Assembly (NCBI GenBank): GCA_905214675.1
Contig: CAJMMS010000001.1
Span: forward strand, 1-64,000
Direction of reading: 5' to 3'
Length of the DNA stretch: 64,000 bases
From: an uncultured bacterium
GTDB taxonomy: Bacteria; Bacillota; Clostridia; Lachnospirales; Lachnospiraceae
In this document: piece by piece, positions 52,201 through 60,406 of the stretch
How positions within the stretch are numbered: position 1 is the stretch's first letter
Layout of the letters: the number at the start of each line of letters is the position of its first letter
Notes under the pieces: generated by a model
What the model saw: the letters and a program-made list of their open reading frames with translations, nothing else
Database searches by the model: none
What the model was told of the DNA's origin: nothing
Program-made: the position numbers and the translations under genes

Positions 52201-53589
52201 CGTGCACTGCGTGAAATCTACCTGAAAGGTTTTGAAATCGCAGTCAAAGAAGCACAGCCTTGGAGTATTATGACTTCTTATAATTTCTTAAACGGAATCG
52301 AAACTTCTGAAAATAAAGAACTCCTGACCAACATTACCCGTGGTGAATGGGGATACGAAGGAATCTTTATGACAGACTGGGGCAACAACTCCAACCACGC
52401 AAGAGAAGTCCTGGCAGGAAATGATGTCAAAATGCCAAGTGGTTCTCCGGCAACTTTAAAATCTGCACTGGACAAGGGAATCCTGAAACGTTCCGATCTG
52501 GAGGCATGTGCAGAACGCCTTATGAATCTGATCATGAAAGTAAATATTTTCAAAGATAAGATTCTGGATTCGCCAACGGTAGCGATCGGCGATGACACCT
52601 GTTTTAAAGCGGCAGAAAATATCATCTGGTCACAGACAGCCAGAGGCGAAAATACATCTGATGAGGATGGTGGAAAAGATCTTGGTTACTGTGATGAAGG
52701 GGCATGGACACAGTATCAGATCAGCGTTGCAAAGAGCGGAACTTACAGCCTGTCCGCACGTTCCGCATCCAATGCAGGCGGCGGAGCATTTGATGTTCTG
52801 GTAGACGGCGCAAAGATTGCAAGTTTCAAGGCAGTCAATACTGGTGGATGGCAGAAATGGACGACACTGGAAGCTCAGGAGATTAGACTGGAAGCAGGAA
52901 TACACACACTTCGTATCGAGTTCACAGAGAGCGGTTCCAACCTGAACTGGCTGCATTTTACAAGGCAGATCACGCAGCAGGATCTGGATCTTCAGTCTCT
53001 GCAGAGAGTCGCAAGTGTGGCAGAGGAACTTCTGACCGATCATGCAGAAAAATACACAAAAGACAGTGCACAGGCATTACAGGCGGCGATCGCTCATGCA
53101 AGAGAAATCGAAGCCAAAGAAAATCCTGCGGATAAAGAACTGAAACAGGCATATGAGGATCTGGTAGATGCGATCGTCGGTCTGAAGATGCGGGGCAAAA
53201 AGTCGGCACTGGAAGCGATGATCGCAAAAGCAGATGAGATCCTTGCATCAGACAACCGTTATGTGACAGCTACGATCGAAGGTCTGACAGAAGAACTTCA
53301 GCAGGCAAAAGCAGTAAATGAACAGGAGGATGCCCTGCAGAATGAAATCAATGAAGCAGTAAGGAGTCTTACCATAAAAGTTGCAGAAGCCAGACTTCTT
53401 GGTGATGTAGATGGTGATGGTCAGATCACAACAAAGGACAGCGTTTCTCTTTTGCGTGCAGCAGCAGAAATAGAAGGTCTTTCCGGGCAAGATGCAGCAA
53501 GCGCAGATGTAAATGGAGATGGAATGGTGGATACCACGGATGCAGTAGTGATCCTTCGCTATACCTCGGAACAGATCAGTGGATTCTGA
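49291..53589 (+). CDS. Secreted permuted GH3 glycosidase with CBM6-like modules, FIVAR and dockerin
   Basis: A 1432-residue exported enzyme. After the signal peptide come a GH3 C-type domain ([22 protein letters not shown]), an Fn3-like domain and two CBM6/35-like modules ([13 protein letters not shown]...; [14 protein letters not shown]...). The catalytic domain follows ([31 protein letters not shown]; nucleophile D1029 in MTDWGN), then a third CBM6 ([25 protein letters not shown]), helical FIVAR-like repeats and a type I dockerin ([26 protein letters not shown]). It should bind polysaccharide and dock on a cohesin. Start 49291 follows GAAGGGAG; an in-frame ATG at 49195 is rejected. Confidence 0.9.
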   Translation: [1432 protein letters not shown]

Positions 53590-53620
53590 ATTGGAAAATG
53601 AAAAAATAAGGAAAAAACGG

Positions 53621-53650
53621 ACAGCGGGAGAAAAACTTCCGCTGTTTGTT
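53621..53650 (+). terminator. Terminator after the second GH3 gene
   Basis: ACAGCGGGA pairs with TTCCGCTGT (one G-T pair) around a GAAAAAC loop, followed by a T-rich TTGTTTG. Confidence 0.65.
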
Positions 53651-53668
53651 TGTGAAGAACAAAAATGT

Positions 53669-53697
53669 TTGACTATTCAAAATCCAACGTTTATAAT
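53669..53697 (+). promoter_or_regulatory. Promoter of the CotH gene
   Basis: TTGACT (53669-53674), 17 bp, TATAAT (53692-53697): near-consensus sigma-A, and clearly different from the shared element of the neighbouring cohesin and GH3 genes. Confidence 0.8.
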
Positions 53698-53769
53698 GAA
53701 ACAGAAACAAAGCAAAAGAAACGAAAAGGGTTTCGCATTATCCATTATCAAAGGAGAAAAAGAAGGATC

Positions 53770-56619
53770 ATGAAAAGTGAAACAAAAGACAAAAGTGTTT
53801 TTTGGATGACAGTCTGCGTACTGTTCTTTTTCTGTTTTATGCCGATCCGTGCATATGCAGCAGAACAGCAGCTCTCTTACATCGAAAAACTGTATGTAAC
53901 GGTGAGTTACGGAAGTGGTGACACACAGACAGAACAGAAAGTAAACTGGCAGTATGCTGACAAAGATGGTTATTATCTGTGTATGCCGGCCGGAGCAGAT
54001 TTGAGCAACGTAAAGCTGCATTTTACAGAAGGAAACAGCACTGGAGCAGAAGTTACGGAAGATACCGAAAGTTATGTGATGGCAGGCGGTCAGAAAGTCC
54101 ATTGCGGAGAGACACTGGATCTTTCCGGAAAGAGCACACTGCAGATTTCCCTTTCAGGAGGCAGAAGTAAGACAGTCAATATCACACAGTCTGCAGAGAT
54201 TCCGGCGATGTTTATCCAGACGGCATCAGGTACACTTGATAAGATCCATGCGAATAAAGCCAACAAGGAAGCAGGTACGATGGCTCTGGTAAAAGCAGAT
54301 GGCAGCGTAGATTTTAACGGCGATCTGAAACAGATCAAAGGCCGCGGAAATTCAACATGGGATTTTGCTAAAAAGCCTTACAATATCAAACTGAAAACTT
54401 CCTCAGATCTGCTTGGCATGGGAAAAGGAAAAGGCTGGTGCCTGCTTGCCAATTATACCGACCGTTCCCTGCTTCGAAACCGTATCGTTTATAATCTGGC
54501 AGAAGAAGTAGGTATTCCATTTACCATGGACAGCCGCAATATTGATCTCTATATCAACGGAGATTATATGGGATCTTATCTTATCACAGAAAAAATAGAG
54601 ATCGGAAAAACCAGAGTCAATATCACAGATCTGGAAGCCGCTACAAGTGAAGCGAATGGTGGTGCAGATCTTGCGGATTACGAGCAGAAGAGTAAGAACG
54701 ACAGCAACGAATATCAGGAAGGTCATAGAAAATGGGTAGATGTTCCGAATGATCCGGAAGATATCACAGGAGGATATCTGTTGGAAATGGAACTGCCGGA
54801 GCGTTACAAAGATGAGATCAGCGGTTTTGTGACCACGGGCGGCCAGGCGGTTACTATGAAATGCCCGGAATGTGTATCGAAAGCCCAGATTGACTATATT
54901 GCTGATTTTTATCAGAAAGTGGAAGATGCCCTGTATTCAAAGGATGGATATTACACAGATGGCGATGGAAAACATCCGCTTTCTGAGTATGTAGATATCG
55001 AGTCTTTGGCACGGATGTATCTGATCCAGGAATTTTCCATGAACCTGGATTCCGGCATCACCAGTTTTTATTTCTATAAAGATTCTGATATCACCGGAGA
55101 TGGAAAACTTCATGCAGCACCGGTATGGGATTTTGACGTAGCACTTGGAAACTATCCATCACGTGATGGCACAAACCTGCAAGATCCGACACAGTGGTGG
55201 GCAAGATATTCTGCCATGTACGGTAACAGCAGCAAGTATAACGTGATGGCACAGGCAGCACAGAATACAGAAGTATGGACAAAAGTAAAAGAACTGTGGC
55301 AGAGCAAATTTATGCCGGCAATCAAAGTCCTGCTGGGAGAATCTACCGATTATGAAGCAACGAAGATCAAATCCCTGGATGCCTATAAGGCAGAAGTTTC
55401 TGCATCCGCAGCGATGAACTTTATCCAGTGGCGTGATCTGCTGGAGAATCCGTGGAATCACAGTGCAGAAAGCTTTGTAGATACCGGAACAACGTATGAT
55501 GCAAACATTGAGTATCTGAGAAAATTTATGGCACAGAGACGCAATTTTATGAACAGCAATTTATCGGAAAATGGTGGAACCAATCCTGATCCGGCTCCTT
55601 CCGCAAAAACGGTGGAAATCGGAGACGATACTATTTTCCGTGCTGCAGAAAACATCAGCAGTTCCTATGGAGATGTAAAAGCGGAAGAAACAAGCGATGA
55701 AGGCGGCGGTGAAAGTCTTGGATACTGTAACCAGGGAAGTTATACGGTTTACAAAATAAAAGTAAACAAAACAGGCACTTATAAAGTAACAGCACGTGTG
55801 GCATCTTCTGATGGAAGCGGAGGATTTGCTGTTTATGTGGACAGTGATAAGGAAGCGGCACATTTCCGTGCAGTCAATACCGGAGCATGGCAGACATGGG
55901 CAACAACAGAAGAGCAGACCGTTTCGCTGGAAGAAGGCGAACATGAGATGCGTATCTACTTTACCGAGAGCGGCATGAATCTGAACTGGCTGCGTTTTGT
56001 GAGAGATACCAGTAAGGATCCGGTCGATCCGACACCGACTCCAACACCGAATCCATCCAAACCATCACAGGATCAGAATAACAACAGCAATACCAACCAG
56101 GGCAGCACTCAGAATAATACACAGAATAATACACAGGATAATACACTGCCTGCAAAGGGAACAATCCTTCAGGATGCAGCCGGTATTCTGAAATATCGTG
56201 TGACGAAAGCAGATGCAAAAAATGGTACAGTGGAAGTTGCCGGAGTTTTAAAGAAAAAAGCAGGCGTTACGATTCCATCAACAGTAACGATAGGCGGCAT
56301 CACTTACAAAGTAACCGGAATTGCAGAAAAAGCATTTCAGAATAACAAAACGATCAAAAGTGTTGTAATCGGGGCAAATGTGAAGAAAATTGGAAAACAG
56401 GCTTTTGAAAAGTGTAAAAAACTGCAGAACATCACATTAAAAGGAAAGAAAGCACCAACGATTGGAAAAGCAGCTTTCAAAGGAATCAAAAAGAAAGCAA
56501 AAGTCCAGGTAGCAGATGGCATGAAAAAGAGTCAGATTAAAAAATTACAGAAACGCATGAAAGCGGCGGCACCATCTGTGAAGATTACTTATCAGAAAAA
56601 AGTACTGAAAAATATCTAA
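53770..56619 (+). CDS. Secreted CotH-kinase protein with CBM6 and LRR_5-like domain
   Basis: A 949-residue exported protein. The signal peptide is about 1-32 (ends AYAAE). An N-terminal beta domain leads to a CotH domain of about 400 residues ([50 protein letters not shown]), a CBM6 module ([39 protein letters not shown]), a Pro/Asn/Gln linker, and a BspA/LRR_5-like C terminus ([21 protein letters not shown]). CotH proteins can be secreted atypical kinases and also occur in ruminococcal cellulosomes. It has no dockerin. Start 53770 follows AAAGGAG. Confidence 0.88.
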   Translation: [949 protein letters not shown]

Positions 56620-56647
56620 AAATGTATTGATGGCATTAAGACAGCAG

Positions 56648-56688
56648 AAAGGCAGAAATATTTCGCAAAAGAAATGTTCTGCCTTTTT
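56648..56688 (+). terminator. Terminator after the CotH gene
   Basis: AAAGGCAGAA (56648-56657) pairs with TTCTGCCTTT (56677-56686), with an inner ATTTC/GAAAT extension and a T run. Confidence 0.85.
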
Positions 56689-56732
56689 GCTGCAAATACT
56701 GCTGCATGCGGCAGATTTCGGAAACATACAAT

Positions 56733-56761
56733 TTGACGGGGATTCAAATATTTCATATAAT
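56733..56761 (+). promoter_or_regulatory. Promoter of the Gfo/Idh/MocA gene
   Basis: TTGACG (56733-56738), 17 bp, TATAAT (56756-56761), 30 bp before the ATG. Confidence 0.85.
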
Positions 56762-56791
56762 AATACCAAAGTTAAGTTAAGGAGGCATTTT

Positions 56792-57769
56792 ATGAGAAAC
56801 ATAAACTGGGCGGTACTTGGTACTGGCGTTATTGCAAATGAAATGGCAGTTGCTCTGAAAAAGAATGGAAAAAATATTTATGCAGTCGGCAACAGAACCC
56901 ATGAAAAGGCAGTTGCTTTTGCTGAAAAATATGGTATCGGCAAAGTTTATTCGGATTATAATGAAATGTTTATCGATCCGGAAGTGGATGTGATCTATAT
57001 TACAACACCACACAATACACATCTGGATTTTATGAAAAAAGCCATTGAAAACGGCAAACATATCCTGGTGGAAAAATCTATCACACTCAACAGTGACGAG
57101 CTGAATGAGGCTGTCGCTTTTGCAGAAGAAAAGGGAGTCATCATCGGGGAGGCAATGACAATTTATCATATGCCAATCTATAAAAAACTGAATGAAATCC
57201 TGGAAAGTGGAGTACTTGGAAAAGTCAATCTGATCACGATGAATTTCGGAAGTTTCAAAGAGTACAATATGAGTAACCGCTTTTTCAACCGGAATCTTGC
57301 CGGTGGTGCAATGCTGGATATCGGTGTCTATGCACTTTCCTTTATCCGGTGGTTTCTGGATTCGAAGCCGGATCAGTTATTGTCACAGGTCAAACCGGCA
57401 CCGACCGGAGTGGATGAGCAGGCTGGACTGCTCCTGATGAATAAAGAAGGTCAGATGGCAAATGTTATGCTTTCCCTTCACTCGAAGCAGCCAAAACGCG
57501 GCATGGTTTCCTGTGAGAAAGGTTACATAGAAGTGATGGAATATCCAAGAGCCTGGGAAGCAAAAATTACCTATACCGATACCGGAAAAACAGAGATCAT
57601 CAAAGTCGGTGAAAATGCAGATGCACTTGCATACGAACTGGCAGATATGGAAAAAGCAATAAATGGAGATACCTCCTGTATGCATCTGGATTATACAGAA
57701 GATGTTATGGATATGATGACAGAATTTCGAAAATCCTGGGGATTTACCTATCCGGAGGAAGAGGATTAA
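56792..57769 (+). CDS. Gfo/Idh/MocA-family NAD(P)-dependent oxidoreductase
   Basis: A 325-residue dehydrogenase. The Rossmann loop is LGTGVIANEMAVAL, the family VEKSIT carries the catalytic lysine, and MLDIGVYALSFIRWF is typical of the C-terminal domain. Likely oxidises a sugar or inositol-type substrate; the substrate cannot be read. AAGGAGG precedes the ATG at 56792. An upstream in-frame reading would cross the terminator and promoter. TraX follows by 9 bp. Confidence 0.92.
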   Translation: MRNINWAVLGTGVIANEMAVALKKNGKNIYAVGNRTHEKAVAFAEKYGIGKVYSDYNEMFIDPEVDVIYITTPHNTHLDFMKKAIENGKHILVEKSITLNSDELNEAVAFAEEKGVIIGEAMTIYHMPIYKKLNEILESGVLGKVNLITMNFGSFKEYNMSNRFFNRNLAGGAMLDIGVYALSFIRWFLDSKPDQLLSQVKPAPTGVDEQAGLLLMNKEGQMANVMLSLHSKQPKRGMVSCEKGYIEVMEYPRAWEAKITYTDTGKTEIIKVGENADALAYELADMEKAINGDTSCMHLDYTEDVMDMMTEFRKSWGFTYPEEED

Positions 57770-57778
57770 GGAGAAAAA

Positions 57779-58561
57779 GTGAAAGAACAGATCAAGTATT
57801 CAGGAAGCTTTACCGGATTTTCCGGAAATCAGTTGAAAATTTTTGCAATCATTGCAATGGCATCAGATCATCTGGCATGGATGATCTGGCCTGGTTATGC
57901 ACATAAAGAATGGTGGCTTCTGTTGATTCATTTGTGTGGCAGGCTGGCGGCGCCTGTGATGTGGTTTATGATTTCAGAAGGCTACCAATATACCAGAAAT
58001 TTCAAAAAATATTTGCAGAGATTATTTGTATTTGCTGTTCTTTCGCATTTTGCGTATAATTTTTGCTTTGGAATTTCCATGATACCGTTTCGGGATTCCA
58101 TCCTGAATCAGACCAGTGTGATCTGGGCACTGTTTTGTGCGGCATTGGCATTGTATGTGGATGATGATGAAAAAAGGACGTTTCCACTTCAGAACTGGCA
58201 GAAAACCCTGCTGATCATTTTGCTTTGTATTCTTGCATTTCCATCAGACTGGTCCTGTTTTCCAGTTCTGTGTACGTTACATATTCACAAAAACCGTGGA
58301 AATCTCAAAAAACAGGTTCTTGGTATGATGGCGTACATTACGATGTATGTGGCGGTCTGGTGCTTTGCCATAGACATTGTTTATGGATTGCTTCAGTATG
58401 GAATTATGATTGTCTGGCCATTTATGCATTTTTATAATGGGACAAGAGGAAAATGGAAAGGTATGAAATGGTTTTTCTATTTCTTCTATGTCGGACACTT
58501 GGTTTTGATGGGAATGCTTCGGATTTTACTTCATGGAAATATAATGACGATCACAGGATAA
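57779..58561 (+). CDS. TraX-family membrane protein
   Basis: A 260-residue polytopic membrane protein with GTG start and GGAGAAAAA upstream. TraX signature regions are FSGNQLKIFAIIAMASDHLAW near residue 14, HLCGRLAAPVMWFMISEGY, then RLFVFAVLSHFAYNF. TraX is named for F-pilin acetylation, but chromosomal Firmicute members are of unknown role. No conjugation genes are near. Confidence 0.88.
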   Translation: MKEQIKYSGSFTGFSGNQLKIFAIIAMASDHLAWMIWPGYAHKEWWLLLIHLCGRLAAPVMWFMISEGYQYTRNFKKYLQRLFVFAVLSHFAYNFCFGISMIPFRDSILNQTSVIWALFCAALALYVDDDEKRTFPLQNWQKTLLIILLCILAFPSDWSCFPVLCTLHIHKNRGNLKKQVLGMMAYITMYVAVWCFAIDIVYGLLQYGIMIVWPFMHFYNGTRGKWKGMKWFFYFFYVGHLVLMGMLRILLHGNIMTITG

Positions 58562-58562
58562 G

Positions 58563-58604
58563 AAAAAGACAGAACACATGAATATCTGGTGTTCTGTCTT
58601 TTTT
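58563..58604. terminator. Bidirectional terminator between TraX-like and purine-permease genes
   Basis: AAAAAGACAGAACAC (58563-58577) pairs perfectly with GTGTTCTGTCTTTTT (58589-58603). T runs result on both strands. Confidence 0.9.
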
Positions 58605-58643
58605 CTTATCAGGTAAAACCTGTCTGGGATTTCAGGTAATGTT

Positions 58644-60014
58644 TTACAGTACCACGTACTTCAGTATAAACAGCACAGCCAGAACATACATCAGAATACT
58701 GATCTTCTTTGCTTTTGCCTTTCCGGTCGCAACATTCAGTACAACGTAAGAGATAACACCCATGGCGATACCTTCGGAGATGCTGTACATGAATGGCATG
58801 GCAATGATCGCGATAAAGCAGGGAATTGCCTCTGTGTAGTCAGAAAAATCAATCTTCGTGATGGAGGTCAGCATTAAGAATCCAACCAGGATCAGGGCAG
58901 GAGCCGTTGCAAAAGACGGGATTGCCAGGAAGATCGGGGACAGGAACAGGGACAATCCGAACAGAACCGCTGCTGTCAGGGCAGTCAGACCGGTACGTCC
59001 GCCTTCAGCTACACCGGATGCACTTTCTACGAAAGTGGTGACGGTGGAAGTACCAAATACGGCACCTACGGAAGTACCAACGGCATCAGCGAGAAGGGCA
59101 CCGCGGATGTTCGGCAGTTTTCCGTCTTTGTCCAGCATATCTGCCCTGGAAGCAACACCGATCAGGGTTCCAAGAGTGTCAAACATATCTACAAACAAGA
59201 ATGCAAACATGATAACTACAAAGTCAAGGGAGAATACAATGGAAAAGTCCATTTTCATCAGGGTTGGTGTCAGAGCCGGAATGGAAAAACCGCTTGAGAA
59301 GTCAGGCAACAGGCTGTAGAAACCAGCGTCTGTATTTGGAACATACAGTCCGGTGAACTGACATATGATCCCAAGTCCCCAGGTGATCAGGATACCCCAG
59401 AGAATACCGCCTTTTACGTTCTTGATCAGGAAAATAGCTGTGATCAGAACACCGATCAGAGCAAGCAGGACGGTGATACCTTCGTAATTGAAAGTTCCGC
59501 CCAAAACAGATCCCTTGAAAGAGAACAGACCAAGCAGTGTGGAGTCATTGTTTACAACGATTTTTGCATTTTGCAGACCGATAAATGCGATGAACAGACC
59601 GATACCTACGGATACCGCATGTTTCAGATTCATCGGGATTGCATTGAAGATCGCCTCACGCACGTTTGTAAGAGAGAGAATGATAAAGATCATACCTTCT
59701 ACAAATACGGCTGCGAGTGCTGCCTGCCAGGTATATCCCATACCAAGGACAACTGTATAGGCAAAGTAAGCATTCAGTCCCATGCCAGGAGCCAGAACAA
59801 ACGGATAGTTTGACAGCAGAGCCATCAGGCAGGTGGCGATGAAGGCTGATAATGCAGTTGCAGTAAATACTGCGCCGCGATCCATACCGGATGCAGACAG
59901 AATGTTAGGATTTACTGCGAGGATGTAGGCCATTGTCATGAATGTTGTGATTCCGGCCATGATTTCGGTACTGACATTTGTACCATTTTCCTTCAGTTTG
60001 AAGAATTTTTCCAT
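58644..60014 (-). CDS. NCS2-family purine permease (PbuG/AzgA type)
   Basis: A 456-residue membrane protein with about 13 segments. It has the family start MEKFFKLKENGTNVSTEIMAGITTF, then AMLMALLSNYP-type and APGMGLNAYFAYTVVLGMGY motifs, and TSVGAVFGTSTVTTFVESASGVAEGGRTGL. It imports adenine, guanine or hypoxanthine with protons. No purine riboswitch precedes it. Confidence 0.93.
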   Translation of the reverse strand: MEKFFKLKENGTNVSTEIMAGITTFMTMAYILAVNPNILSASGMDRGAVFTATALSAFIATCLMALLSNYPFVLAPGMGLNAYFAYTVVLGMGYTWQAALAAVFVEGMIFIILSLTNVREAIFNAIPMNLKHAVSVGIGLFIAFIGLQNAKIVVNNDSTLLGLFSFKGSVLGGTFNYEGITVLLALIGVLITAIFLIKNVKGGILWGILITWGLGIICQFTGLYVPNTDAGFYSLLPDFSSGFSIPALTPTLMKMDFSIVFSLDFVVIMFAFLFVDMFDTLGTLIGVASRADMLDKDGKLPNIRGALLADAVGTSVGAVFGTSTVTTFVESASGVAEGGRTGLTALTAAVLFGLSLFLSPIFLAIPSFATAPALILVGFLMLTSITKIDFSDYTEAIPCFIAIIAMPFMYSISEGIAMGVISYVVLNVATGKAKAKKISILMYVLAVLFILKYVVL

Positions 60015-60062
60015 GTGTTTTCTACCTTTCCTTTCCTCATGTTTGAGTTAACATACCTTTTT

Positions 60063-60091
60063 ATCTTAATGGATAGGAAAGGATTTTGCAA
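60063..60091 (-). promoter_or_regulatory. Promoter of the purine permease
   Basis: On the minus strand, TTGCAA (60091-60086), 17 bp, TAAGAT (60068-60063). Confidence 0.6.
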
Positions 60092-60095
60092 GGCT

Positions 60096-60374
60096 CTATT
60101 CGTCCCAGCCATCGGTAAGCCGGATATTTACCGAAATGTTTCGCAGTGTTTCACTGTCATCCAGCACAAGGTCATCCGGATCAGTGATCGGCGGAAGCTC
60201 GGAATCGAACTCGGTCAGTTCAACATAGATCCAGTCATAGGCAGCCTGATTTGCATTTTCAATGCAGTCATCCAGGGTTTCACCGGTTGCCGTACAGCAT
60301 TCCAGATCCGGGAAACGGGCTTCAAAGGTGCCTTTTGTTGTTTTGCGGAAAATAGCAGGATAAATAAATTTCAT
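60096..60374 (-). CDS. HicB-like antitoxin-fold protein
   Basis: A 92-residue HicB-like protein: MKFIYPAIFRKTTKGTFEARFPDL, then TLDDCIENANQAAYDW. This partial RNase H fold normally forms HicA-neutralising antitoxins. No HicA gene and no DNA-binding extension are adjacent, so it is an orphan of unknown role. TGGAGG precedes the ATG at 60374. It follows the MerR gene by 32 bp on the same strand. Confidence 0.82.
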   Translation of the reverse strand: MKFIYPAIFRKTTKGTFEARFPDLECCTATGETLDDCIENANQAAYDWIYVELTEFDSELPPITDPDDLVLDDSETLRNISVNIRLTDGWDE

Positions 60375-60406
60375 AATAAATACCTCCAGATAAAATACTA
60401 AATAAA

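Noticed and set aside
56627..56791. N-terminal extension of the Gfo/Idh/MocA protein
   Set aside because: It would translate through a terminator and a consensus promoter; the ATG at 56792 has AAGGAGG and starts the Rossmann fold.
57779..58561. Evidence of a conjugative element from the TraX-like gene
   Set aside because: No relaxase, coupling protein, integrase or att repeats are nearby; TraX-like genes are common in Firmicute chromosomes.
58644..60100. Possible purine riboswitch ahead of the NCS2 permease
   Set aside because: The leader from the promoter to the ATG is only about 40 nt and shows none of the purine aptamer core.
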